NCBI GenBank assembly: GCA_019745505.1
Contig: JAIETE010000237.1
Span: 1 to 33,027, forward strand
Length of the DNA stretch: 33,027 nt
Source of the DNA: Candidatus Obscuribacterales bacterium
GTDB lineage: Bacteria; Cyanobacteriota; Vampirovibrionia; Obscuribacterales; Obscuribacteraceae
Direction: 5' to 3'
The position numbers and the translations under genes were made by a program. This document shows, one piece after another, positions 16,302 to 24,515 of the stretch (its first letter is position 1; every line of letters begins with the position of its first letter). The notes below the pieces were generated by a model that saw nothing but the letters and a program-made list of their open reading frames with translations, did not search any database and had not been told where the DNA came from.

Positions 16302-17483
16302 TCAGCGCATTCCGGACAAGGGATGAGCAAGATCGTTGTACAGGCCGAAGAGTGCCAGGGCAAGCAGTCCCCACATGCAGACTTTCATGATCTTCATCTG
16401 TGTTTCGACAGCCACGGGTCGCGCCCGCAACTTCTCCAGCAGAAGAAAGAAAACATGACCGCCGTCAAGAACCGGTATCGGCAGAAGGTTCAAGATGGCC
16501 AGGTTGATGTTGAACGCAGCCACAATCGCCAGGAATGAAGCCCACCCTTTTGAGAAAGATCCGGCCGCGAATTGCATGAACCCGACCACTCCGTGGACCT
16601 CAAAACCAACTTGCTTCGCCGATTTGCCGGAAACAGTCCCTGCTTCATCGGCTCCGACGATGGACGTCCAGATAAGCTGTCCTGTCATAGAAAGCATTTT
16701 CCAGACGGATGACGCTCCTCTCGACACGGCGCTGGCCACGTCGATAGGCTGCCGTTCGACAAGACCGACATCAATGCCAAGCCTCTGGTTGAGCGGCGCA
16801 TGAGCCGTTATCTCCAGCGAACGCCCCGCGCGCAACACGTCGAAGCGAATATCTTCTGATGTCCGCTGCCCAATCGCAACAATCACTTGCCTGGCGCTGC
16901 CTGTGGCAATTCCGTTAACGGCAAGCACAGTATCTCCGGAAAGCAATCCGGCTTTGTCGGCATAACCAGTCTCATTGATGCGACCCACGACCGGCACATC
17001 GCGAAAGACTTCATTACCGACGATATAGGCGCTTGCCGAATAGAGACCAACGGCCCCGAGCAGATTGAAGGCTATGCCGGCGAGCAGAACGCAAGCACGC
17101 TTCCACACCGGAGTCCTCATCACGCTCTCGGCGGTCGGCTCGAAAGTAACGTAACCACCCAGGAACCAGTAGGGCGTAACCTGAATCATCGTGCCGCCTA
17201 CGCGACCCAATTCAAGAACACGTCCAGCCGGAATGCCGATCGAGAAAGTATCGATCGGATAACCGCAGGTTCTTGCCACCACCCAGTGGCCCACCTCGTG
17301 GATCATGACGGCAAAAACAATCGCCGCCATTACCGGCCAATATGCATGCGGCAGCACCATCACAAGCCAGCTGTAGAAGAGCAACTGGCCGAAAGGATGC
17401 TCGAAGGCATCTTTCACGCCGGCACCACATGCCAGAGCAAGCGAGCCCGCCGAGCGCAGCCGAAGGTTCGATATCGCATTCAT
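16302..17483 (-). CDS. rseP: RseP-like site-2 membrane protease with PDZ domain
   Basis: A 393-residue M50 intramembrane metalloprotease. It has the zinc motif HEVGH (62-66) in an early membrane segment, one PDZ domain (about 160-230; GYADKAGLLSGDTVLAVNG), a helix FNLLGAVG near 139, and the second zinc-ligand motif NLLPIPVLDGGH (332-343) near the C-terminus, the order seen in RseP. Such proteases cut anti-sigma factors or other single-pass proteins in the inner membrane after a first cut. Length is a little under E. coli RseP (450), fitting one PDZ instead of two. ATG 17483 has AAGGAG eight bases upstream. The rhomboid gene ends 45 bases upstream, so the two are probably co-transcribed. Confidence 0.9.
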   Translation of the reverse strand: MNAISNLRLRSAGSLALACGAGVKDAFEHPFGQLLFYSWLVMVLPHAYWPVMAAIVFAVMIHEVGHWVVARTCGYPIDTFSIGIPAGRVLELGRVGGTMIQVTPYWFLGGYVTFEPTAESVMRTPVWKRACVLLAGIAFNLLGAVGLYSASAYIVGNEVFRDVPVVGRINETGYADKAGLLSGDTVLAVNGIATGSARQVIVAIGQRTSEDIRFDVLRAGRSLEITAHAPLNQRLGIDVGLVERQPIDVASAVSRGASSVWKMLSMTGQLIWTSIVGADEAGTVSGKSAKQVGFEVHGVVGFMQFAAGSFSKGWASFLAIVAAFNINLAILNLLPIPVLDGGHVFFLLLEKLRARPVAVETQMKIMKVCMWGLLALALFGLYNDLAHPLSGMR

Positions 17484-17528
17484 ATTTCTCACTCCTTCTA
17501 TTCAGGAAGGTTTAGGAAAAGCGCATAT

Positions 17529-18173
17529 TCAGGCCTGCAGCAAATGCTCGCCGGCAGGACTGCGCTTGAAGTCTTCGATGCGCTGACGAAGCCAGAAAAA
17601 CCACAGCGCAAGACCGGCGACAACGCCGCCGAAATGGATCCAGTAAGCAGTCTTGTCCCCCGGAGCCATTTGCAAGAAGTGATAGAACTGCGTGCCGAGC
17701 ACAAGCAAGCCGAAATGCCACATGCGCACGATAGTAAGCTCCGTAGAGGGAACACTCACCAGAGCAAAGCGCGGAGTAGCAACAGTGAGCACGGCGATTA
17801 CCGCAATGATCACCCCCGACAGGCCGACAACAGGAATGGTCAGTCCAGGGTCGGCCAGATAGTGCGCCAGACCAGCAAACACGCCCGTCCCGAGGATAAA
17901 TGCAAGCATGCGAAGATGACCAATCGCATTCTCGAGTACGGTGCCGAACCAGAAAAGGAAGATGAAGTTCATTACCCAGTGCAAGTTCGTGTTCTCATGC
18001 TGGAACATGTATGCGAAAAACATGCCAACAGCCTCGGGGATATACCGATGCTCTGTGGCAAATGCCTGACTTACATAAGCAGGCACGAGCGGATAGACAT
18101 CCGCAAAAGGCAGCAGCAATGCAGAAACAAGTCCTGCCAGTGCCACCGCCCAGGGGAAAATCGGTCTTTGCAT
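17529..18173 (-). CDS. Rhomboid family intramembrane serine protease
   Basis: A 214-residue protein with six predicted membrane helices. Rhomboid marks are present: HWVMN (His65 to Asn69, like His150/Asn154 of GlpG), the catalytic serine in GLSG (Ser119), and catalytic His180 in IHFGG. It should cleave membrane proteins within or near the bilayer. ATG 18173 is preceded by AGGGA. The site-2 protease gene follows at once, giving a pair of intramembrane proteases, one serine and one metallo type. No pho-box-like site precedes it. Confidence 0.9.
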   Translation of the reverse strand: MQRPIFPWAVALAGLVSALLLPFADVYPLVPAYVSQAFATEHRYIPEAVGMFFAYMFQHENTNLHWVMNFIFLFWFGTVLENAIGHLRMLAFILGTGVFAGLAHYLADPGLTIPVVGLSGVIIAVIAVLTVATPRFALVSVPSTELTIVRMWHFGLLVLGTQFYHFLQMAPGDKTAYWIHFGGVVAGLALWFFWLRQRIEDFKRSPAGEHLLQA

Positions 18174-18304
18174 GTTGTTTCCCTTTCGTTTGCGCAAGAG
18201 CACATTGCTCTCGCTTCAGGTCTTAGCTAGACCAGGCTTGATCCTGTGCGCAGTTACCGATAGCAAAACTGCAACAGGTGGAAATTCAAATTGGAATTAC
18301 CCAG

Positions 18305-18324
18305 GCACAGCAAATTCGCTGTGC
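18305..18324 (+). other. Small inverted repeat
   Basis: GCACAGC and GCTGTGC form a 7-bp stem with loop AAATTC, between the divergent rhomboid gene and the small plus-strand gene. No T-run follows. Confidence 0.35.
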
Positions 18325-18388
18325 TTAAGCCGGCCTTCGTGGAATCGACAATCTCTTGAGTTATTTAAATGGCGAAGCAGAAAAGGAA

Positions 18389-18571
18389 ATGATCAATAAC
18401 CTGAACCTTAAAGAGCTGCCATCAGAAAATGCAAATCGTCAAAACCTAAGAAATAGAGCTGAAGAAGAAACCCAGAGCGAGCTCAAAAGTGCTTTAGACG
18501 CAGCATTTTGGGCGAGGCTGAAGAGCATTGCTCTGACGCGAGCGCAAATTAAAACAAGCCGGGCCAGCTAG
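18389..18571 (+). CDS. Small helical hypothetical protein
   Basis: A 60-residue, Glu/Asn/Arg-rich frame starting MINNLNLKELPSENANRQNL, probably all helix (ELKSALDAAFWARLKSIALT). An AAGGAA stands directly before the ATG, closer than usual, so the start is unsure; a TTG at 18356 would add 11 residues. No promoter element of the repeated type. Not recognised. Confidence 0.45.
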   Translation: MINNLNLKELPSENANRQNLRNRAEEETQSELKSALDAAFWARLKSIALTRAQIKTSRAS

Positions 18572-18914
18572 AATCAGGGTGGCCACGCTAGCGAATGCCG
18601 CTTGACACCACCAACAATGGCACAGCGGTGCCAGCACTCTAAACGCGAGAGAATGACATCCACTCCGCCACTCAACGAAGAGAAAAGCTACTGTTTAAAA
18701 GGCTTTGCTAACGATGCCAGCTCGCGCGAACCACGCCACCTTTGGCACCATATACAATACCACACAAAAGGAGAAGATCGAGACTTGTGTCTCGATCTTC
18801 TCCCTGGCAAATTGTCAATGCGATTGTCTATGCCTGGCAAGCACAAACGTTTGGTGCTCTGTCAACATAAGTGCGCCAGTATCAAAAACTCATAAAATTT
18901 TCGGTGCGCATAAA
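18572..18914. other. Intergenic stretch holding a terminator
   Basis: Between the stop codons of two convergent genes. It contains one strong hairpin (18770-18803) and a small one (TGGCAC/GTGCCA near 18615). The remaining frames look like noise; I see no gene. Confidence 0.4.
18766..18803 (-). terminator. Terminator of the 90-residue gene
   Basis: GGAGAAGATCGAGAC (18770-18784) and GTCTCGATCTTCTCC (18789-18803) form a perfect 15-bp stem with loop TTGT. The minus strand continues TTTTGTGTGG. It lies 112 bases past the stop at 18915, so the mRNA has a long 3' tail. Confidence 0.75.
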
Positions 18915-19187
18915 CTATCGCTTCTCCGGATGAGGCTCCCAGGGCTCGATCGTTACGGTAAAGGGTTTCCCATCCTTAACGCCATGGTATACCTCAGGCG
19001 CCGGTTCGGGCGCCGGCAAATGTATAACAACCGGCTCATCCCCTTGAGCAACGCGAGTTCTTTCTGAACCTGCGCTGATCGCGTGATTAAAGAACTCTTC
19101 CGAAAGAGCACTTCTTGCAGCATGAGCAGTATCTGCGAACGAAGAGGATTGAGAAAATCTTTCCGGGGCATCGAGATGAATTGACAT
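18915..19187 (-). CDS. Small proline-rich hypothetical protein
   Basis: A 90-residue soluble protein. The first half is polar and helical (ADTAHAARSALSEEFFNHAI); the second half carries a Pro/Glu stretch (HLPAPEPAPEVYHG) and a short beta-like end (GKPFTVTIEPWEPHPEKR). ATG 19187 has GAGG seven bases upstream. The pho-box-like promoter at 19282-19315 gives a leader of about 88 bases, and a strong terminator follows, so it is probably a single-gene transcript. Not recognised. Confidence 0.7.
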   Translation of the reverse strand: MSIHLDAPERFSQSSSFADTAHAARSALSEEFFNHAISAGSERTRVAQGDEPVVIHLPAPEPAPEVYHGVKDGKPFTVTIEPWEPHPEKR

Positions 19188-19281
19188 AAGATAACCTCAA
19201 GAATCGAAGGATATGTCCATACCGCAAATCAGATTGGATACGGCAAACCTTGGTTGTTGGCGGGGGTTTCGGACTGCCAAC

Positions 19282-19315
19282 ATTGAAACATCGACAACGT
19301 CAAATTAGAGTCAAA
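19282..19315 (-). promoter_or_regulatory. Pho-box-like promoter of the 90-residue gene
   Basis: Minus strand: TTTGAC TCTA ATTTGA, 12 bases, TTCAAT. It starts five bases past the stop codon of the preceding 77-residue gene. Confidence 0.65.
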
Positions 19316-19319
19316 TGGA

Positions 19320-19553
19320 TTAGTGCCAAGAAACTCCTACCGGCTTCGAATCACAATTTTCTATAAAAGTGGTCTCGCTTCGAATCATGAATGGAGCACT
19401 GAGACTGAGGCACGAGCACGGCGATTTCCCATGAATTTGACACCCTGGAGTGTCGAACAAGCTTCTCGCCACATCGCGCAAAAACCAGAGAAGACCAAAA
19501 ACTATTAGAGATGCCACTACAGTCGCGATAACCAGACTGAACAATTGGAACAT
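19320..19553 (-). CDS. Small single-pass membrane protein
   Basis: A 77-residue protein whose N-terminus is one hydrophobic helix (residues 2-24, FQLFSLVIATVVASLIVFGL and on), followed by a short basic/acidic turn and a polar, Cys-containing tail (GKSPCSCLSL). It could be an anchored small protein; a cleaved signal peptide is less likely as no basic residue precedes the helix. ATG 19553 has a strong GGAGG seven bases upstream, and a pho-box-like promoter (19587-19620) predicts a 27-base leader. Both support a real gene. Not recognised. Confidence 0.65.
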   Translation of the reverse strand: MFQLFSLVIATVVASLIVFGLLWFLRDVARSLFDTPGCQIHGKSPCSCLSLSAPFMIRSETTFIENCDSKPVGVSWH

Positions 19554-19586
19554 CGTTCCACCTCCGCATGTAATTCCGTTTGCGCA

Positions 19587-19620
19587 ATCATGGAATGCCC
19601 GCGATCATATTTGCGTCAAA
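19587..19620 (-). promoter_or_regulatory. Pho-box-like promoter of the 77-residue membrane protein
   Basis: Minus strand: TTTGAC GCAA ATATGA, 12 bases, CATGAT. One mismatch in the second half-site. Predicted leader about 27 bases. Confidence 0.6.
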
Positions 19621-19677
19621 CCAACTAGCGGAAAACACGCCGTACATGCGGAAAGCACGTAGGAAGAAGCAAGGAAG

Positions 19678-19711
19678 TTTTACACTCATTTGATGATTAA
19701 ACGACTTATAT
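19678..19711 (+). promoter_or_regulatory. Pho-box-like promoter of the beta-helix gene
   Basis: Plus strand: TTTTAC ACTC ATTTGA, 12 bases, TTATAT (or TATATA one base later). One mismatch in the first half-site. Predicted start near 19718, about 79 bases before ATG 19797. It is divergent to the site at 19587-19620, with 57 bases between. Confidence 0.6.
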
Positions 19712-19796
19712 ATAGCGTACGGTGATTTTTCAAATCGCCACAAATTTCACCGGCTGAAGCGCAGACCGGCAGCTGTTAAAAAGAGGACACATTGAA

Positions 19797-20648
19797 ATGC
19801 CCATTCCTTTAGAGTTACCTCACACAGTCATCAAAGCCACCGCCGGCGAATCAGCCGCAGTCACTCGCGTCATAGAGGAAATATCTCCAACATTGATCGC
19901 GAAACTCGACAGCCTGGCTGGGCAAATAAAGGCAATCGCAGCGAAACCGACGGGCGCATATATAGAGTTCGATGAAATTCCCAAAGTCACAAATTCTATT
20001 CTCGAGTCGGGAAAACTGAAAGGTGGTGGCATTGAAATAAACAATGCCATGATTGGCTCCGGCTTTGAAATCAACGGACCTTCGAAGATTGCCGGTACCG
20101 AGCTGGCGCCCGTAAAAATAGGTTCGGGCGTTTCCAATTTCAGGGCTGAGGCAGGGTTGCGAATCGGCGAAGGAACCACGATTGGTCATGATGTCGCAAT
20201 TGGTGAGCAAACTACACTGCAAGCAAACAATCTAATTGGTGACCAAGTTCAAATAGGCAAAGGTGTCTCGGTCGGCTCCAGAGTTTTGATTGCAGACCGC
20301 ACACTAATCGCCGACGAAGTAAGAATTGGCACGAAAGCGAAGGTTTTCAACGATGTCGAAATTGGCTCGAGAGCACTCATCGCAAGAGGATCAACAGTAG
20401 GTCCAAGTTCGCGGATCGGGCCCCATGTGATTGTCGGAACGGATTCGACCTTGAATTCGTTCGTCACACTTACTGGTCGAACGAAAGTCGCTCATCACGC
20501 CAAAATCGAAGCAAACGTTAAGGCAAACAAATCCTACATCGGACCTTATTCCGAAATAGGTCTGGGCTCAACATTGTATCGCGCGCAAATAGGCGAAAGT
20601 TATGTTGTACCCAGAGGTTCTCAGATAAGCCGAATCAGGCTCGAATAG
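19797..20648 (+). CDS. Left-handed beta-helix (hexapeptide repeat) protein
   Basis: A 283-residue protein. About 60 N-terminal residues are helical; from about residue 80 to the end the sequence is a chain of hexapeptide repeats (IGSGVS, IGEGTT, IGHDVA, IGEQTT, IGDQVQ, IGKGVS, VGSRVL, IGTKAK, IGSRAL), the mark of the left-handed beta-helix of LpxA/LpxD/GlmU-type acyltransferases and gamma-carbonic anhydrases. I see no convincing acyltransferase or zinc-binding catalytic signature, so it may be structural or an uncharacterised transferase. A GAGG lies ten bases before ATG 19797. The pho-box-like promoter precedes it and a bidirectional terminator follows. Confidence 0.8.
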   Translation: MPIPLELPHTVIKATAGESAAVTRVIEEISPTLIAKLDSLAGQIKAIAAKPTGAYIEFDEIPKVTNSILESGKLKGGGIEINNAMIGSGFEINGPSKIAGTELAPVKIGSGVSNFRAEAGLRIGEGTTIGHDVAIGEQTTLQANNLIGDQVQIGKGVSVGSRVLIADRTLIADEVRIGTKAKVFNDVEIGSRALIARGSTVGPSSRIGPHVIVGTDSTLNSFVTLTGRTKVAHHAKIEANVKANKSYIGPYSEIGLGSTLYRAQIGESYVVPRGSQISRIRLE

Positions 20649-20678
20649 GCAAAAGAACCAAAACGAAAACGGTGCGGC

Positions 20679-20709
20679 GAGGCTGAGGCGGTGGATACGC
20701 CTCAGCCTC
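20679..20709. terminator. Bidirectional terminator
   Basis: GAGGCTGAGGCG and CGCCTCAGCCTC form a perfect 12-bp stem with loop GTGGATA, between convergent stop codons at 20648 and 20732. The minus strand continues with GCCGCACCGTTTTCGTTTTG, the plus with CTTAACTC. Confidence 0.75.
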
Positions 20710-20731
20710 CTTAACTCTGTCAGCCAAAGGA

Positions 20732-22138
20732 CTATTTCACCGAGTCGCGGCTGGGCAAGGCGCGAGCGGCGAGCAGAACAAGATTCTCCGGCAATGGAGC
20801 CTTACTATTTTGATGATGGGCGAGAGTTCTCTTCGTCTGTTCATATGTTGAATATGCTACAGAACCGACCTGAACAGGAAGAGAAGCAAGCATAGAAGTT
20901 TCAGCAACTCTATCCGCCCTGCGCAGCCAATTAGGTCCCGTCTCGATAAGCTTTCCATTCAACAACTCGCCACCGCTGATAGTACTAGCAAATCGACGAG
21001 ACAAACCGCCGATGCAAAGCCCTGTAAAATAAGTGCCTCTCACGCCGTTCACCCAGGAAGCATTGGATTCACCCCATTTGTTGTTGGCGAAAAATCCCAT
21101 TGCGCCCATGGCTGTCTCTGTCAATGCATAGGCTGCCGCCGTTGCCAGCGATCTGCCACTGACTGCCGCGGCAACAATAGAAGCAGCCTTTGGCGCACCT
21201 TCCTCGATCAGCGGACTGCAAGAGCGCAAAATGTTCAGCTTTGCCAGTTTGCTCAGGCCAAGAGAAACCATTGCACCGTCAAGTACAATATCGAATGTTT
21301 TCCCTGCAGCTAAAACCAAATTGTCTCGGATTGCCGCGTTCGGCAGCGTCTTAGCCGGCACGAAACGGTCGCCATAGAAGACCATTTCATCGGCCTTAAA
21401 GCGATGTTGTACAAGCAGCGGCGCTCCAACATTCTCATTGAAAAGGTCATAACCAAACCTTCCTCTTTGAGCCTGAGCAGTGACATCCACAATGACATCG
21501 CTTTCCGGATCTGCCGGGTTGACGCGCCTTGCATCATAACGCTTCTTCAGGACATCAACATCAATCGCACTCAAAGATGGCGAGTTTTGCCGGCTGTCTT
21601 TGCGCTCGACGCGATTGTCGCGCGAAGCAGGATCCATAATCTCAACAAGCCTTCCATCAGCATCAAGAATTGCTTTCTTATGAATTTTTTCGCCCATTAC
21701 AGTGCTGGGCGACAGCGCGATATCAACAGACTCGATTCGGAGGTATGGATCTTTTTTCGCGGACTCGATGTCCTCAGCCGCCTTCTTGATTCGAGGAAGA
21801 TTCTCCCCCAGCCATCGCTGATAACTGGCTACACGCAAATCAGAGCCGAGAGAGTCGAGTTTATCCGGCAAATCAATATGCGGCTTCGGCTGTCCCTTAT
21901 CATGTTCGACCTTTATCCCTTGAGGCAGAGAGATGGCTTCACCCATTTTGTTCAGACCATCTACCGCAAGCGTCGCCGCATAAAGTTCTTCGAACAGCTT
22001 CACCCCTGCTCTAAGCTGCGTTTTATATGCAGTCTCATCCTGCGCCTCGGACAGACTCCAGCCGGAAGGAACGCCCTTTCCAACGGTGAGTCTGTCCAGC
22101 TTGTATGTATTATCGGCGAGCGTTTCCGGCAGATTCAT
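20732..22138 (-). CDS. Hypothetical protein with Ala/Gly-rich hydrophobic C-terminal half
   Basis: A 468-residue protein. Residues 1-260 are soluble and mixed alpha/beta with many charged residues; residues 275-440 contain several hydrophobic, Ala/Gly-rich helices (TFDIVLDGAMVSLGLSKLAK, AAAYALTETAMGAMGFFANN, GTYFTGLCIGGLSRRFA). No signal peptide. It starts 12 bases after the stop of the 656-residue gene and so forms an operon with it; its own ribosome site is poor (AGTAGG far upstream), which suggests translational coupling. A terminator follows. Function unknown; co-transcription suggests the two proteins act together. Confidence 0.75.
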   Translation of the reverse strand: MNLPETLADNTYKLDRLTVGKGVPSGWSLSEAQDETAYKTQLRAGVKLFEELYAATLAVDGLNKMGEAISLPQGIKVEHDKGQPKPHIDLPDKLDSLGSDLRVASYQRWLGENLPRIKKAAEDIESAKKDPYLRIESVDIALSPSTVMGEKIHKKAILDADGRLVEIMDPASRDNRVERKDSRQNSPSLSAIDVDVLKKRYDARRVNPADPESDVIVDVTAQAQRGRFGYDLFNENVGAPLLVQHRFKADEMVFYGDRFVPAKTLPNAAIRDNLVLAAGKTFDIVLDGAMVSLGLSKLAKLNILRSCSPLIEEGAPKAASIVAAAVSGRSLATAAAYALTETAMGAMGFFANNKWGESNASWVNGVRGTYFTGLCIGGLSRRFASTISGGELLNGKLIETGPNWLRRADRVAETSMLASLPVQVGSVAYSTYEQTKRTLAHHQNSKAPLPENLVLLAARALPSRDSVK

Positions 22139-22150
22139 CGCCTATGCAAC

Positions 22151-24121
22151 CTACTTGAGAATTCCTGCCGCTTCAGCGCCTTTAGTCAAAACCGTCACGA
22201 TTGCAGCGGCACCACCAGCAATTGAAGCGGCTTTGCCTCCACCGACGACTTTTGTCGGCTCGTTAACTGTTCTGCCGGGAAGTTGCTCTGTAGTTATCTT
22301 TGACGCACCTTTCATCGCCTGCTCAAATTGTTCCTGCGCTCTTTGCCTTGCTGCTCGATCTTCAGCAAAGTCAGGGTTCGCAAGGTGACCGGCTCCGACA
22401 GCACCAAGCAGGTGCACTTCAGTAGCAGGTTTCTCCTTTCCTTCGACGAGATCGGACTTACGCTTATCCGCTTCGCGATTCGTTCGTGCAGACTCAGAGA
22501 CAGAGTCTTCCGCAGGTGGATAGAAGAAACTCAGGCGCTTATCATACCCGGGCGCAAACTCTGCTTCACCATTCTCGATTAGTTCGCGTCGAGCCTGGTT
22601 TTGAGACTGCTCTCCTGCACTCGTCACGTCACTTTCAGCGAAAGCAGATATTGATTTGTCCGGTTCGGTTTTGCGCAATCCCATCTGCTCGGCTACCGCT
22701 TCGAACTTCTTCAAGTCATCAGCAAGCATACTTCTGCTGGGAAAGGCCAATAGCTTTTCTTGACCATTCATGCTCAAGCGACCCGTGAAAGTGCCGATTG
22801 CCTCACCTTTGTCTGAAAGGATTCGATACTGCGGCTTCATCAGACTTTGCGCATCTGTCTGTCCGGCACGGTCACGCACCAGCGAAAAACCGCTTGGATG
22901 GCTGTATCGCTCGATAGTCATATTGTCCGCACCAAAATCTATACGCCGTGCGGGGGCAGATGCTTCTGCTTTGGGCGCAGCCTCCTCTACCTTCTCTCCG
23001 GACTCTTTCTTCGCAGCTTCTTTTTTCGCTTTAGTATCGCCACTCTCCTTGGGAAGAGCTTGCACTTTTAATGCTTTGCGAGCTTGATCGTATTGGGCTT
23101 TCAAATCCTGATACTGAGAGGAGCCGTTAATCTCACCCAGGTCGATACCGTTGGCGGTGAGAACGAGTGATTTGTGCATCTCTCGCGTTTCCTCGATTGC
23201 CGCCTTAACAGCTCGTTTTAGATTCTTTCCCTCGTACTCCAATCGAGTTCCTTCAGGCGTCTCCTCGAGACGAAGGGAAAGATCTCGCCTATGAGCCTGA
23301 CGATCATCGAAGCCCCGAATTTCCTTGAACTTTTCCCCCAAATCTGTCTGTGGTGTCACATACAGCTTGTGCTTGCCGTGAACAACAACTACATCCTTGC
23401 CACCGGCAACAGCTTCGGCACCAGCGGCTTGCAGCTTTTTATCGAGAGATATACCACCACGAAACTCCATAACTCCAAGGGCTCGGTCGTTACCAGGCTC
23501 AGGCGTCAACTTGTAATTGTATTCTCTCTTCAGCTCATCTCGCCTTAATGACGCGTTCTCTGTGTTCAGCCCAGCGCCAAACTCTCCAAGTTGAGCCAGA
23601 GCGTTATCTCGCTTGGAGCGTGTCGGCGCCTTAACTTCAGCCCCATTTTCGCTTTCAATCGATCCGACAGGAGGGTTTTCAGCACGTCTTAGAACATCCG
23701 AAGGATAAGTGATCGGATACCAAGCTTCACGGGTTGCATCGATGTCTCCATAACTAGCATGCTCTAACTCTGCTTGGCGCAATATATCAGCATCAAATTC
23801 AAGCGGATTAGAACCAAATGCTTTCGCAACTGACGCCATTCCATTTGCGTCACGATACCGAGCGATCGAAGGATGCAGCATCTCGCGATGCCCATCAAAT
23901 TGGTCATGCATAGTCACTCGAATCGGCTCGGCACCGTTTGCCTCCGCATTCAAACCTGCCATTCTTCCCGGCGTCGGCTCGACTCGCTCATAGCCAGTTG
24001 CATCGAATTCCGAGAAAGGATCAATACCTCGTTTGACGTCCTCGCTTAAGGCAGCCCAATCTAGAACAGGTTTCGCTTCATCCGCTTTCTGCGCTTCTAA
24101 ATTCGATGGAATATCTGGCAT
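22151..24121 (-). CDS. Large hypothetical protein with hydrophobic C-terminal tail
   Basis: A 656-residue, strongly charged protein. The first 400 residues are mixed, with a beta-rich part near 230-260 (KDVVVVHGKHKLYVTPQTDL); a Lys/Glu/Ala linker follows (about 360-395); another folded-looking part spans 395-480; the very C-terminus is a glycine-rich hydrophobic helix (KAASIAGGAAAIVTVLTKGA) that could insert into a membrane. No signal peptide. ATG 24121 has GAGG nine bases upstream. It leads a two-gene operon with the 468-residue gene. A degenerate pho-box-like promoter lies at 24237-24270. Not recognised. Confidence 0.75.
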   Translation of the reverse strand: MPDIPSNLEAQKADEAKPVLDWAALSEDVKRGIDPFSEFDATGYERVEPTPGRMAGLNAEANGAEPIRVTMHDQFDGHREMLHPSIARYRDANGMASVAKAFGSNPLEFDADILRQAELEHASYGDIDATREAWYPITYPSDVLRRAENPPVGSIESENGAEVKAPTRSKRDNALAQLGEFGAGLNTENASLRRDELKREYNYKLTPEPGNDRALGVMEFRGGISLDKKLQAAGAEAVAGGKDVVVVHGKHKLYVTPQTDLGEKFKEIRGFDDRQAHRRDLSLRLEETPEGTRLEYEGKNLKRAVKAAIEETREMHKSLVLTANGIDLGEINGSSQYQDLKAQYDQARKALKVQALPKESGDTKAKKEAAKKESGEKVEEAAPKAEASAPARRIDFGADNMTIERYSHPSGFSLVRDRAGQTDAQSLMKPQYRILSDKGEAIGTFTGRLSMNGQEKLLAFPSRSMLADDLKKFEAVAEQMGLRKTEPDKSISAFAESDVTSAGEQSQNQARRELIENGEAEFAPGYDKRLSFFYPPAEDSVSESARTNREADKRKSDLVEGKEKPATEVHLLGAVGAGHLANPDFAEDRAARQRAQEQFEQAMKGASKITTEQLPGRTVNEPTKVVGGGKAASIAGGAAAIVTVLTKGAEAAGILK

Positions 24122-24236
24122 GAGCTTTGTCCTCAGTTTTTAATATCGCTTGAAACACCAGCGCTCAGCCCGCAATGCAAGTAATGCAACTTGCACCGGT
24201 CTTCGCATTCAGTGGGGCAACCACGCTGTTGCAATC

Positions 24237-24270
24237 AGAATCGGCGAAAACATGTCAAATTCGCATAAAA
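24237..24270 (-). promoter_or_regulatory. Degenerate pho-box-like promoter of the two-gene operon
   Basis: Minus strand: TTTTAT GCGA ATTTGA, 12 bases, GATTCT. The second half-site is perfect, the first has one change from TTTGAT, and the -10 is poor. Leader to ATG 24121 would be about 110 bases. Confidence 0.4.
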
Positions 24271-24345
24271 CACTTTGCGGAAAACACGTGTGTCGGGCGC
24301 CGGATGGACGGATCTGGAACAACCTGTCCACAAAAATGAATACCG

Positions 24346-24379
24346 TTTGACTCTTATTTGACAGCTAGAGATATATAGT
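24346..24379 (+). promoter_or_regulatory. Pho-box-like promoter of the 93-residue gene
   Basis: Plus strand: TTTGAC TCTT ATTTGA, 12 bases, TATAGT. Perfect half-sites and a -10 with one mismatch. Leader to ATG 24516 about 130 bases. Confidence 0.75.
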
Positions 24380-24515
24380 CACCTGGTTACCCGCGTTGCA
24401 GCGGCATCGCTTCCATGCGTGCTCAACATTTCGCTGCGTAGTCCGGCACCTCTGTTAATGCCGACCGCTTCTATTCAATGTAGAACTGTTGTTGAACAAC
24501 TCATGGAGGGCATCG

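Larger units (their letters stand above)
24122..24515. other. Divergent promoter region
   Basis: This gap lies between the divergent 656- and 93-residue genes and holds one promoter element for each (24237-24270 minus, 24346-24379 plus). I see no gene or terminator in it. Confidence 0.5.

Noticed and set aside
16887..18230. Long plus-strand frame (447 codons) opposite the rseP-like and rhomboid genes
   Set aside because: The minus strand carries the conserved HEVGH, PDZ, LDGG, GLSG and His180 motifs; the plus frame is rich in His, Arg and Gln, as expected of an antisense shadow, and has no ribosome site.
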